Below, in pieces: positions 16,223-24,654 of a stretch of DNA of 64,000 nt. Source of the stretch: LMUY01 sp965199555 (lineage in GTDB: Bacteria > Pseudomonadota > Alphaproteobacteria > Acetobacterales > Acetobacteraceae). Position numbers and translations under genes: made by a program. The stretch spans positions 62,001 through 126,000 of the forward strand of contig CBDASJ010000024.1 in the NCBI GenBank assembly GCA_965199555.1, written 5' to 3'. The notes below the pieces were generated by a model. That model was not told where the DNA came from and did not search any database. It worked only from the letters and a program-made list of their open reading frames with translations. Numbering within the stretch: the first letter of the stretch is position 1; each line of letters starts with the position of its first letter.

Positions 16223-17238
16223 GGGGCGTGGATAGCGGGAACGCGGCCCGCACCCAACCGGCGGATGCCCCGCTCGGCCTCGTCCTGCGCCACGTGGCAG
16301 GCGACGGGGCGGCCGTCGCCCGGGCGCGGTTTCAGCACCGGCACCTCCGCCCGGCAGCGCGCCACGACGGCGGGGCAGCGCGGATGGAACGCGCAGCCGG
16401 GCGGGCGATCCGCCGGGTTGGGCGGGTCGCCCTGCAACACCGTGCGCTTGGCACCGCGGACGTTGCCGGGAATGGCGGACACCAGGGCGCGGGCATACGG
16501 GTGGGCCGGCTCGGCGAACACCGCGTCCGGATCGCCGCGTTCGATCACGCGGCCCAGGTACATCACGGCGACCTCGTGGCTGACCTGCCGCACCACGCGC
16601 AGGTCGTGGCTGATGAACAGCATGGCGATCCGCCGCTCCGCCTGCAAATCCACCAGCAGGTTGACGATCTGTGCCTGGATCGACACGTCCAGCGCGGATA
16701 CCGGTTCGTCGCACACCAGCAGGTCCGGCGCGGTCGCCAAGGCGCGGGCCAGCACCGCCCGCTGCCGCTGCCCGCCGGACAAGGCGTGCGGGTGGCGCGC
16801 CGCCTGGTCCGGGCGCAACCCGACATCGTCCAGCAGGCGGGCGAGCCGGGCGGCGCGGTCCGCAGCCGAGCCGAGGCCGTGGATGGCCAATGGCTCGGCG
16901 ATCTGCCGCGCGACGCTGAGCCGCCGGTCCAGCGCGCCCAGCGGGTCCTGCGGCACCAATTGCATGCGGGCGCGCAGCCTGCGCCAGGCGGGGCTGTTCG
17001 GCGGCGGCATGGCAGCGCCGGCGAAGCGCACGCTGCCGCCGTCCGGCACTTCCAGCCCCAGCGCCAGCCGCCCGGTGGTGGACTTGCCGCAGCCGGACTC
17101 CCCCACCACGCCCAGCGTGCGGCCCGGTTCGACCGCAAGGCTCACCGCTTCCACCGCGTGCACCGCCGCCGGCCGGCCGAGCCAGCCGCGGCGCATGGCG
17201 TAGGTGCGGGACACGCCGTCCAGCGTCAGCAGGCTCAT
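16219..17238 (-). CDS. Oligopeptide-type ABC ATPase (DppF class)
   Basis: A 339-aa cytoplasmic ATPase. Walker A GESGCGKST is at 46-54, the signature is LSGGQRQR, Walker B is LLVCDEPVSALD and the H-loop is FISHDLRVV. The C-terminal oligopeptide-transporter extension contains the Cys-rich GCAFHPRCP segment that binds an Fe-S cluster in some relatives. The ATG at 17238 overlaps the stop of the DppD-class gene; further upstream open frame in this phase is antisense noise over that gene. Confidence 0.93.
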   Translation of the reverse strand: MSLLTLDGVSRTYAMRRGWLGRPAAVHAVEAVSLAVEPGRTLGVVGESGCGKSTTGRLALGLEVPDGGSVRFAGAAMPPPNSPAWRRLRARMQLVPQDPLGALDRRLSVARQIAEPLAIHGLGSAADRAARLARLLDDVGLRPDQAARHPHALSGGQRQRAVLARALATAPDLLVCDEPVSALDVSIQAQIVNLLVDLQAERRIAMLFISHDLRVVRQVSHEVAVMYLGRVIERGDPDAVFAEPAHPYARALVSAIPGNVRGAKRTVLQGDPPNPADRPPGCAFHPRCPAVVARCRAEVPVLKPRPGDGRPVACHVAQDEAERGIRRLGAGRVPAIHAP

Positions 17239-18188
17239 GCGCGGATGCAGGCGGCGCGGTGGCTGGGCGCCACGGCGCGCAGGCCGGGCACGGCGGCGTC
17301 GCATGGCCCGATGTGGCGGTCGCAGCGCGGGGCAAAGGCGCAGCCGGGCGGCATCGCCCAAGGCTCCGGCACGCGGCCTGGGATGGCCAGCAGGGGGCGG
17401 CGGGTGCCGCCCAGCGGCGGCAGGGCGCCGAGCAGGCCGGTGGCGTAGGGGTGGGCCGGGCGGGCGAACAGGGACGCCGCGTCCGCTTCCTCCACGATGC
17501 GCCCGGCATACATCACGCACACACGGTCGCACATATCGGCCACCACGCCCAAATCGTGGCTGATCAGCACCAGGGCCATGCCCAGATCGGCGCGCAAGCG
17601 CTGCAACAGATCCAGGATCTGCGCCTGGATGGTGACGTCCAGGGCAGTGGTCGGCTCGTCGGCGATCAGCAGCTCCGGCCGGCCAGCCAGGGCGGCGGCG
17701 ATCATCACCCGCTGGTTCTGCCCGCCGGACATCTCGTGCGGATACGCGTCCATGCGGGCGCGGGCGCCGGGAATGCCGACCTCGTCCAGCAGCCGCAGCG
17801 CTTCCGCCCGCGCCGCCGTGGCGGACAGGCCGCGATGCAGGCGAACGGCCTCGGCCACCTGGCGGCCGATGCGGTGCACCGGGTTCAGCGCGCTCGCCGG
17901 GTCCTGGAAGATCATCGCCACCCGGCCGCCGCGGACCTTGTCCAGCACGGAGGGCGGTGCGCCGAGCAGTTCCTGGCCCTCCAACGTCACGCTGCCCGCC
18001 ACGGTGGCGGTGGCCGGCAGCAGGCCGAGCGCCGCCAGCCAGGTGACCGACTTGCCGCAGCCGGACTCGCCCACCAGGCCCAGGCTTTCGCCGGGTTGGA
18101 CGTGCAGGTCGATGCCGTGCAGGGCGACGGTGCCGCGAAAGGCGACAGTCAGGTTCCGGACCGTGACCAGGGGAGCGTCGGCCCTCAC
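17235..18188 (-). CDS. Oligopeptide-type ABC ATPase (DppD class)
   Basis: A 317-aa ATPase partner of the DppF-class protein. Walker A GESGCGKSV is at 40-48; the signature reads MSGGQNQR with Asn in place of the usual Gln; Walker B is LLIADEPTTALD. The Cys-containing C-terminal extension GCAFAPRCDRHIGPCD is present. The start codon is GTG at 18188, and it lies inside the edge of the palindromic repeat block that separates this gene from the first binding protein. Confidence 0.92.
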   Translation of the reverse strand: MRADAPLVTVRNLTVAFRGTVALHGIDLHVQPGESLGLVGESGCGKSVTWLAALGLLPATATVAGSVTLEGQELLGAPPSVLDKVRGGRVAMIFQDPASALNPVHRIGRQVAEAVRLHRGLSATAARAEALRLLDEVGIPGARARMDAYPHEMSGGQNQRVMIAAALAGRPELLIADEPTTALDVTIQAQILDLLQRLRADLGMALVLISHDLGVVADMCDRVCVMYAGRIVEEADAASLFARPAHPYATGLLGALPPLGGTRRPLLAIPGRVPEPWAMPPGCAFAPRCDRHIGPCDAAVPGLRAVAPSHRAACIRA

Positions 18189-18396
18189 CCTGGCCCTTTC
18201 CCATGGGGAAAGGGGGGAAAGGGAGAAGGAAGGACCTCTGCCCTAGGGTTAGGGCGATTGCATTTGGCGCATCTTCCTCTCCCGCTGGCGGGAGAGGGTC
18301 GGGGTGAGGGTGGCGTCGCCCGTTTGGACTCCAGCCTTCGCAACCGGTCGCCGCGTGGCCGGCCACCCTCACCCTGCCTTCTCCCGCCAGCGGGAA
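18182..18396. repeat. Palindromic repeat element C with a degenerate extra unit
   Basis: The 235-bp gap between the first binding protein and the ATPase genes is filled by repeat sequence. A degenerate hairpin (CCCTTTCCC AT GGGGAAAGGG, 18194-18214) is followed by a canonical palindrome at 18276-18297 and a slightly decayed opposed one at about 18375-18395. The stretch 18276-18396 matches element B (8391-8518) through the core as well, including GGGTGAGGGTGGCG, TTGGACTCCAGCCTTCG-like sequence and GGCCGGCCACCCTCACCCTGCC. It may modulate expression of the distal operon genes. Confidence 0.85.
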
Positions 18397-18423
18397 AGCG
18401 TTTGCAGCAGGCTGCTGGCACCA

Positions 18424-20049
18424 TCAGGCCCAATTGCCCCTGCGGAAATCCATCGCGAAAGACGGGGCGGCCTTCCAGCGGATCGACTTCGGCTTGCCGG
18501 TGAACACCGCGTTCTGGTGCAGCACGGTGTAGGCGGGGTCTTCCCGCTCGCAGATTTGCAGCATGCGGGCGAACACGGCGTGGCGGCGCGGGCGGTCCGT
18601 GCTGGTTTCCAGCTCATAGGACAGCGTATTCATCTCGGCGTTGGTCCATTCGCCGTATTGCTGCTGCTCACCGTTGGGGCCGTGCTGGCTGACGATGGAG
18701 GATACCGGGTCGTTGAACGGGGCGGAGTTGGACCAGTCGCGCACCGCCCGGGTGGGGCTGCGTTCCAGGATCTGGGTCCAGTTCTCCTTCATGCCGATCT
18801 CCACGTTCAGCCCGGCCTGCCGCCACATCTCCACCAGAACCTGCCCGTTGGCCACCTGGTTCGTGTAATAGTTGTTCAACAAGCGGAACGGGATTGGGTC
18901 GCCCTTGTAGTTCGCCTGCTTCAGCAGATCGCGCGCCTGCGCCACGTCATATTCCGGCACGGTCCAGCTCTGCACGAACATTTGGTCATAGAACGGCCAT
19001 TGCAGCCCGGCCGGCACCACCGTGCGGCCGCCCCATAGGCTGTCGACGATGGTCTTGCGGTCGATCGCATGCGCCATCGCCAAGCGCACGCGCGGGTCCT
19101 GCAGGGTCGGGTGATGCATGTCGAACACCGTCATGCGGATGTTCGGGATGGTGCCGCCCTGCACCTCGAACCCGGCATGTCCCTCGATCGCGGCGATCTG
19201 GTCGGGCGGGATGTCGGCGGCGAACTGGTATTCGCCGGTCAGCAGGCCGTTGATGCGGGCACTGACCTCCGGCACCTCCACCAGGCGCAGCGTGCGCAGC
19301 GGCGGCCGCCCGCCCCAGTACTCGTCATGCGCGTCCAGCATTAGCGATATGTCCGGGCGGAACTCGCGGATCTTGTAGGGGCCGGTGCCGACCGGCGCGC
19401 GGGCGTAGTCCAGCCAACTCGCCGCTTGCTCGAACGCGCGGTGGCTGATGATGCCGCTGCCCCGGCAGGAGATGCGGCCCTCCATCGTCACGTCCGGCGT
19501 CGCGTTGACGAAGCGGACGGTGTATTTGTCCACCGCCTCCACACGGTCCAGCGCCGGCCATAGGCGGCGGCCGACCGGCGGCACCTCCGCCGGCAGGTCC
19601 TTGGTGCGGTTGGTGGTGACGATGGCGCCCGACAGCGGCAGCGTCTTGCCTTGCGCGCTCGGGTGGGTGGCGCCGAACATGCGGCCGGGGCTGAAGCTGG
19701 CGACCACGTCGTCCGACGTGAACTCGTCGCCATTGTGCATCCGCACGCCTTGCCGCAGGGCAAGCTCCACCGTGCGGTCGTCGATGCGCCGCCAGCTCGT
19801 CGCCAGGCCGGGCACCATTTCCAGTTGGCCCGCATAGTTCAGGTCTATCAGCCGTTCGACAAAGAAGGTGGACAGGCGGGTGCCGACGTTGGATTGCTCG
19901 CGCAGATCGTCCAGCGTGTTGCTGTTGCTGATTTTCTGCACGGCGACCGTGATGCTGGGCCTTGTGTCGCCCTGCGCGACGGCGAAGCGGGGCAGTGCCG
20001 CGGCGCCGGCAAGGCCGCCCAGCACCGAACGACGCGGGAGATGCAGCAT
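18424..20049 (-). CDS. ABC substrate-binding protein, family 5 (first copy)
   Basis: A 541-aa periplasmic binding protein. The leader MLHLPRRSVLGGLAGAAALP has a twin-arginine look (RRSVLGG), so Tat export is likely. The family-5 fold is recognised from PGLATSWRRIDDRTVELALRQ, TGPYKIREFRPDIS and YWGGRPPLRTL. It is a paralogue of the protein at 14672-16222. It starts 2 bp after the hydrolase stop codon, placing substrate capture directly next to a phosphonate/phosphodiester-cleaving enzyme. Confidence 0.92.
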   Translation of the reverse strand: MLHLPRRSVLGGLAGAAALPRFAVAQGDTRPSITVAVQKISNSNTLDDLREQSNVGTRLSTFFVERLIDLNYAGQLEMVPGLATSWRRIDDRTVELALRQGVRMHNGDEFTSDDVVASFSPGRMFGATHPSAQGKTLPLSGAIVTTNRTKDLPAEVPPVGRRLWPALDRVEAVDKYTVRFVNATPDVTMEGRISCRGSGIISHRAFEQAASWLDYARAPVGTGPYKIREFRPDISLMLDAHDEYWGGRPPLRTLRLVEVPEVSARINGLLTGEYQFAADIPPDQIAAIEGHAGFEVQGGTIPNIRMTVFDMHHPTLQDPRVRLAMAHAIDRKTIVDSLWGGRTVVPAGLQWPFYDQMFVQSWTVPEYDVAQARDLLKQANYKGDPIPFRLLNNYYTNQVANGQVLVEMWRQAGLNVEIGMKENWTQILERSPTRAVRDWSNSAPFNDPVSSIVSQHGPNGEQQQYGEWTNAEMNTLSYELETSTDRPRRHAVFARMLQICEREDPAYTVLHQNAVFTGKPKSIRWKAAPSFAMDFRRGNWA

Positions 20050-20051
20050 GG

Positions 20052-21591
20052 CTAAACCCTTTTGCGTGTTTCAAGCCCGGCCGGTGTGGCCCGGTGATGC
20101 GTCAGCGTGCGGTCCGCATGCCGCAGCCGCCATGACAGCGCGCGCTGCGCGTAGTCGCGCACGGGGGCGGCGTGCGCCGGGTCCTGCGCCAGGTTGCGGA
20201 ACTGATGCGGGTCCGCCCGGAGGTCGAAGAACAGCGGCGGCAGGGCGGCGAAATGGACGTATTTAAAGCGCTCGTCCTGCACCACGCAGAGGCTGGCATC
20301 CTCCATCCCCAGCCCGAGCGCGGTTTCTGCCCGGGAATAATGGATGTCGCGGAAATCGTACTCGTAGTGCAGTTCGGTGCGCCAGCCGGCCGGCGTCTCG
20401 CCGCGCACGAAGGGCATCAGGCTGTGCCCGTCCAGCGTTTCCGGGATCGGCGCGCCCAGCCAGTGGAGCAGGGTCGGCATCAGGTCGATGCTTTCGGTGG
20501 GCGCGTCCACGATCGCCCCGCCCGCCTGGCGCGGCGCCTTTATCACCAGCGGGATGCGGAAGCTTTCGTCGAAATAGCCGACCTTGCCCAGCAGGTGGTG
20601 GTCGCCCAGTTGCTCGCCGTGGTCGGAGGTGAAGACAACCAGCGTTTCGTCCCACTGCCCGGTCTCATCCAGCCAGGCGAGGACACGGCCCAGTTGGTCG
20701 TCGATCTCCGTCATCATGCCGCAATAGGTCGCGCGCATCTGGCGAATGGCGGCCTCGTCCAAATCGGCGACCATGCCCTCGGCGCCCTGGAAGAAGCCGC
20801 GGTTCAGCGAGTTTTCCAGGTAGAAGCGCAGCAGCGGATGCTGTTCCGCCTCGGCCAGCGCGGTGGGGGCCCGCACCGGCGGAGCCATGTCCGCCGGGCG
20901 GTACATCGCGTGGTAGGGCGCGCTGGCGACGAAGGGCGGGTGCGGGCGGTAATAGCCGAGGTGCAGGAAGAACGGCAGGCCGTTCCGGCCCTTCAGGTAG
21001 CTCAGCGCCCGTTCGGTGAAGTACGCGGAGTCCGACAGCTCCTTGGGGATGCGGGCCGGGCGGTCGGTGGCGCCGGGCACCGCGTCCTCGCCTTCCGGCA
21101 GCCAGATGTCGTCGCGGTTGGGCGGCAGCGGGAAGCCCCCCTGCGCCAGCCAGCCGAAATAGGCGTCATGCGCCGGGCCGAACTCGCCCACCGGGCGCCA
21201 GCCGTCCATCAGGTCGCCCAAGCACGGTGAAGCGCGGGTCGGCCGGCCCGGTGGTGCGCGGGTCCGGCGCGGTGGTGGTGTAGCCGACCAGCGCCGGCTC
21301 GTAGCCCGCGCGGCGCAGCGCCCGGGGCAGGGTGTCGTGCCGGGCGTCCAGCGGGATGGTGTTCTGGCAGGCCCGGTGGTTCATCTGGTACAGCCCGGTC
21401 AACAGGCTGGCGCGGGCCGGGCCGCAGGGCACGGTGGTGGTGACGTGGTTGCGGAAGGTGGTGCCTTCAGCGCACAGCCGATCCAGGTTCGGCGTGCGCA
21501 AGACGGGCAGCTTGCCGTCGGCACGCTGGAGGTGGGGCACGTGGTCGCCCCGCCATTGGTCGACCACCACCAGCAACACGTTCTGCTTCAT
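20052..21591 (-). pseudogene. Phosphonate monoester hydrolase, broken by a +1 frameshift
   Basis: Alkaline-phosphatase-superfamily hydrolase close to the Rhizobium-type phosphonate monoester hydrolase/phosphodiesterase. The N-terminal part has the metal Asp in VVVDQWRGD and Cys56 of CGPAR, the formylglycine site. The C-terminal part has the metal motif FTSDHGEQLGDHHLLGK and a family-typical end (ALSWRLRHADRTLTHHRA). The frame changes at a three-G run (plus-strand CCC 21217-21219): removing one base joins FTVLG to DLMDGW and restores 512 aa. No signal peptide, so it is cytoplasmic. It may be a real mutation or a sequencing error. It is first in the operon with two binding proteins. Confidence 0.9.
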
Positions 21592-21680
21592 GGCGGGCCG
21601 GGTAGCACCGGCCCGGCGTCAGCCGCGTGTCAGCCCGCTGACGGTTTGATGACAGTCACGCCAGTCGCCCGTGCGGATGG

Positions 21681-22157
21681 TCAGTGCGCGTTGTTGAAGA
21701 TCCGCTGCTCCACCTTGTCGCCCACCTTGATGTGCAGCCGGGCGGTGGTGCCGGCGGCGGCTTCCAGCGTGCCGCGCACCGGGCCGCCGGACGGGATGGT
21801 GGCCAGGCTTTGCGGCGTGGTGTTTTCGGCAATGCGGCGGATCGTGCCGTCCGCGTTGATGAACAGCATGTCCAGCGGCGCCACGGTGTTGCGCATCCAC
21901 ATCGCGATCTCGCGCGGGGCGCCCCAATCGAACAACATGCCGCCATCGGCCGGCACGCTCGGGCGGAACATCAGCCCCACCTCCTGCTGGTCCGGCGTCA
22001 GCGCCATTTCCACGTTGAAGTCGTGCCGCTGGCCGTCCTGCGTCACGATCACCAGCTTTTCCTTCGGCAGGTCGGGCTGGGCCTTGGTCGTGTCGGTCTG
22101 GGCGCAGGCCACCGCGGGCAGCAGCGCCAGGAAAGCCAGCAGCACGCGACGGTTCAT
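21681..22157 (-). CDS. Secreted DUF192 protein
   Basis: A 158-aa protein with a signal peptide (LLAFLALLPAVACAQ, possible cleavage after ACA). The DUF192 domain is clear: FNVEMALTPDQQEVGLMFR, MLFDWG.PREIAMWMRNTVAPLDMLFI and an IP.GGPVRGTLEAAAGT segment. Function of this family is unknown. The start overlaps the HDAC-family stop as ATGA, so it is the last gene of a three-gene operon. Confidence 0.88.
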   Translation of the reverse strand: MNRRVLLAFLALLPAVACAQTDTTKAQPDLPKEKLVIVTQDGQRHDFNVEMALTPDQQEVGLMFRPSVPADGGMLFDWGAPREIAMWMRNTVAPLDMLFINADGTIRRIAENTTPQSLATIPSGGPVRGTLEAAAGTTARLHIKVGDKVEQRIFNNAH

Positions 22158-23287
22158 GCGGGGGGCGCCTCTTGCAATGCACCGGCGACGAGCTGCCGGA
22201 TTTCGGGCCGGACGGTGCCTTCCCGCGGGCTGTCGCGCAAGGTGGTGAACCAGTGCTCCGGCGGGTTGCGGCCGGCGGCCCGGTTGTAGACCAGGCCGCG
22301 CAGCACGGCCTCCGCCGCGGGGGTGGTGCGGTCCGGCACCGCGATGCCGTTCAGCCGCGCCCACACCCCGGCCCAGCAACGCCCGACCGTATAGGGGTTG
22401 TAGCCGCCGCCCCCGGTGACGACCAGCCGCGGCGCCAGGGTGCGGATCGCGTCCACGACCGCCCAATGGGCGTTGTTGGACAAGGACAGGCGGGCGAGCG
22501 GGTCCTCCTCCAGCGCGTCGGCGCCGCATTGCAGGAAGATCGCGTCCGGCTTGTGGGCGGTGATCAGCGGCAGGATCGCGTCGTGCAGCAGCACCCGCAT
22601 CTCGCTGTCGTTGAAGCCCTGCGGCACCGGGAAATTGCGCGCGGCGCCGCCGGCCCGGTCCCCCGCGAGGCCGGTATGCGGCCAGCGCCCAGCCTCGTGC
22701 ACGCTCAGCGTCAGCACCCGGTCGTCCTCGGCAAAGGCGTCCTGCACGCCGTCGCCGTGATGCGCATCGATGTCCAGGTAGGCCACGCGCCCCAACCCGG
22801 CGTCCAGCCAGGTGAGCATGCCCAGCACCGGGTCATTGAGGTAGCAGAAGCCGGACGCGCGGTCCCGCCGGCCGTGATGCGTGCCGCCGCCGGGGCAGTA
22901 GACGGTGCCGCCGGGCAGCGTCAGCCGCGCCGCCAGCATGACGCCGCCGGCCGAGGTCATGGGGCGGCGGAAGATTTCGCGATACACCGGGTTGCCCTCG
23001 GCACCGATGCGGAAGCGGGCGCGGTCGGCTTCGCTCACTGCCTGCGTGTCCTCCGCCCGGCGCAGTGCTGCAACGTAGTCCGGGTCGTGGAAGCGGGTGA
23101 CGGCTTCGACGCTGGCGAGCGGGGCGGCCACGAACACCGCGTCGTCCAGCCAGCCCATGGCCCGCACCAGGTCGGTGACGGTGGACACGCGCGGGATCGC
23201 CAGCGGGTGCTTCGGCCCGTAGGTGGAGCCGCGATAGATCTCGCTGCCGATATACACCGGACGCTGCCGCGGGTCCGGCAGCCTCAT
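22154..23287 (-). CDS. Histone-deacetylase superfamily (AcuC-like) amidohydrolase
   Basis: A 377-aa Zn-dependent deacetylase-family enzyme. The active site residues are visible: GGGTHHGRRDRASGFCYLND, LDIDAHHGDGVQDAF with the Asp and His zinc ligands, QCGADALEEDPL with the second metal Asp, and GGGGYNPYTV with the transition-state region. The N-terminal YGPKHPLAIPRV is AcuC-like. Bacterial relatives deacetylate acetyl-CoA synthetase or acetylpolyamines. It overlaps its upstream band-7 gene and the downstream DUF192 gene by 4 bp each. Confidence 0.92.
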   Translation of the reverse strand: MRLPDPRQRPVYIGSEIYRGSTYGPKHPLAIPRVSTVTDLVRAMGWLDDAVFVAAPLASVEAVTRFHDPDYVAALRRAEDTQAVSEADRARFRIGAEGNPVYREIFRRPMTSAGGVMLAARLTLPGGTVYCPGGGTHHGRRDRASGFCYLNDPVLGMLTWLDAGLGRVAYLDIDAHHGDGVQDAFAEDDRVLTLSVHEAGRWPHTGLAGDRAGGAARNFPVPQGFNDSEMRVLLHDAILPLITAHKPDAIFLQCGADALEEDPLARLSLSNNAHWAVVDAIRTLAPRLVVTGGGGYNPYTVGRCWAGVWARLNGIAVPDRTTPAAEAVLRGLVYNRAAGRNPPEHWFTTLRDSPREGTVRPEIRQLVAGALQEAPPA

Positions 23288-23997
23288 GCGCGGTCCGGCT
23301 CGCCCGGCTGCAACGGCACCAGCCCGCTGGGCGCGCCGAGCACGATGGAGGCGGACTTGCCTTCCCCCAGCGCTTGCAGCAGCCGGAGGTTCTGCAGTTC
23401 GGGGTTGTTGCGCAGCATGCGTGCGGCGTTGGCCAGGGCGCGCAGGGCGGCGTGCTCGGCATGGGCGCGTTCCAAGGCGGCCTGGCCTTCGCGGCGGGCT
23501 TTTTCCACCCCGGTCAGCAACCGGCGTAAATCGCCGGGCAGCACCATGTCGCGCAGCCGCACCGCCGACACGTCGAGCCCCAGGGCTACCCCGGCCGGCT
23601 GCGTCGCCGCCAGCAGTTCCGCGTTCAGGGCGTCCCGTGCGGTGGCGGCCAGCGCTTCCGCGCTCCGCGCTGCCGCCAGGCTGCGGAGGGCGATCTGCAC
23701 CTCCTCCACCAAGGCATCGCGGTAGCTGCCGGCCCGCGCCAGCACGGCCCGATGCGGGTCCGCCAGGGTGAAGGTGACGATGGCGGACAATTTGGGCTGG
23801 AACCCGTCGGCGGACAGCACTTCCTGCATTGCCACGGTGAGGCTTTGCGGCAGCGTGACCACCAGCGCCACGGTTTCGCGCCAGGTGAGGTGATGGCGGC
23901 CCGGTGGCAGGATCTGGCGGAACACGCCGTCCTCGTAGAGCAACCCGGCCTGGCCCTCGCGCACGACCGTCCACGAGCCCACCAGCCACTGCAGCAT
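23284..23997 (-). CDS. SPFH/band-7 (slipin-like) protein
   Basis: About 237 aa. It resembles slipins: VREGQAGLLYEDGVFRQILPPGRHHL, then a band-7 core (VLSADGFQPKLSAIVTFTLADPHRAV) and a helical tail (EKARREGQAALERAHAEHAAL) that would oligomerise. A clear N-terminal membrane helix is lacking, unlike most family members. I start at ATG 23997; an ATG at 24084 would add a basic leader. It heads the band-7/HDAC/DUF192 operon with an ATGA overlap to the next gene. Confidence 0.8.
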   Translation of the reverse strand: MLQWLVGSWTVVREGQAGLLYEDGVFRQILPPGRHHLTWRETVALVVTLPQSLTVAMQEVLSADGFQPKLSAIVTFTLADPHRAVLARAGSYRDALVEEVQIALRSLAAARSAEALAATARDALNAELLAATQPAGVALGLDVSAVRLRDMVLPGDLRRLLTGVEKARREGQAALERAHAEHAALRALANAARMLRNNPELQNLRLLQALGEGKSASIVLGAPSGLVPLQPGEPDRA

Positions 23998-24210
23998 CGA
24001 ACCCCGTGTCGCCGGCACCGCACCCTCCAGCCCCGTGTGTCCCGCCGGGATCGCGGCCCGGACGCGGGGGCGATGGCGCACCATACACCCGCAAGGCGGC
24101 CGGGCGGCTTGCCCGGGGGCATGACCCCGGCGGAACTTGGGAAAGTGACCAACACTATGGCGACGGTGCCACCGCAGGCCGCGGCCCTACGGACCACGCG
24201 CGGACGAGGC

Positions 24211-24245
24211 GGTCGCCAAACGGGGAGTCGAACCCCGCGACGCCC
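24211..24245 (-). other. tRNA T-arm-like remnant, possible integration scar
   Basis: On the minus strand the sequence forms a perfect 5-bp stem, CGGGG-TTCGACT-CCCCG, with a canonical T-loop, followed by seven bases (TTTGGCG) and A-CC. This looks like the 3' end of a tRNA. No matching 5' acceptor strand, D arm or proper anticodon arm is found upstream, so no complete tRNA is present. It lies at the 3' end of the small PIN cassette, where 3' tRNA fragments mark integrated DNA. It could also be a chance hairpin (GTCG/CGAC outer pairing). Confidence 0.35.
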
Positions 24246-24281
24246 TTAGCACATCACGCCGGTCGCGGCATCCTCGCCGCG

Positions 24282-24638
24282 TCAGATAGGCTTGATCTGG
24301 GCGAGCATGTCTTCGGTGAACGCGATACGGCCGTCCCAATAGGCCTCCAACACGGCGCGGTTGAGCTCAATCCACTCTCGAACCCGGGCCAGATCTGAGC
24401 CGCCGACCGGTCCAAGCGGCCGCGGGGGTTGTTCCAACGTGATCGTCGTGGTGCTGGCTGGATCATATCGCGGCAACGGACTGATCATGACCCGTGGGCC
24501 ATGCCGCGCGCCACCCTGCTGGCTGACGAATACGACAAATTGCAGTCCGGTCATGGCAGGACGGAGATTGGCCATGTCGAACGCTCCGTCCAATACAGGT
24601 TCCGGTTGCGTTAGGTCGTTGATCTCGGGGCTTGGCAC
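24282..24638 (-). CDS. Uncharacterised small protein of the PIN cassette
   Basis: A 118-aa soluble protein of unknown function. The middle reads LRPAMTGLQFVVFVSQQGGARHGPRVMIS, and the C-terminal half is a helical WIELNRAVLEAYWDGRIAFTEDML segment. This pattern recurs in small DUF proteins near toxin-antitoxin genes as far as I recall, but I cannot name the family firmly. The GTG at 24638 is chosen because AAGGAG (24646-24651) sits seven bases upstream. It is 16 bp after the antitoxin-like gene, so it is the third gene of the cassette. Confidence 0.7.
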   Translation of the reverse strand: MPSPEINDLTQPEPVLDGAFDMANLRPAMTGLQFVVFVSQQGGARHGPRVMISPLPRYDPASTTTITLEQPPRPLGPVGGSDLARVREWIELNRAVLEAYWDGRIAFTEDMLAQIKPI

Positions 24639-24645
24639 GGTACGG

Positions 24646-24651
24646 CTCCTT
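24646..24651 (-). promoter_or_regulatory. Ribosome-binding site deciding a GTG start
   Basis: AAGGAG seven bases before the GTG at 24638. It supports that start over an ATG at 24752 lying inside the preceding gene and an internal ATG at 24575. Confidence 0.65.
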
Positions 24652-24654
24652 CGA

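Noticed and set aside
16219..18372. 717-aa and 945-aa fused frames over the ABC operon
   Set aside because: These join real ATPase or binding-protein genes to shadow frames of their upstream neighbours. Each true gene has its own start in an ATGA overlap.
24211..24290. A complete tRNA or permuted tmRNA at the T-arm-like hairpin
   Set aside because: No 5' acceptor strand, D arm or balanced anticodon stem could be drawn, and the tmRNA acceptor end (AGCTCCACCA-like) is absent.
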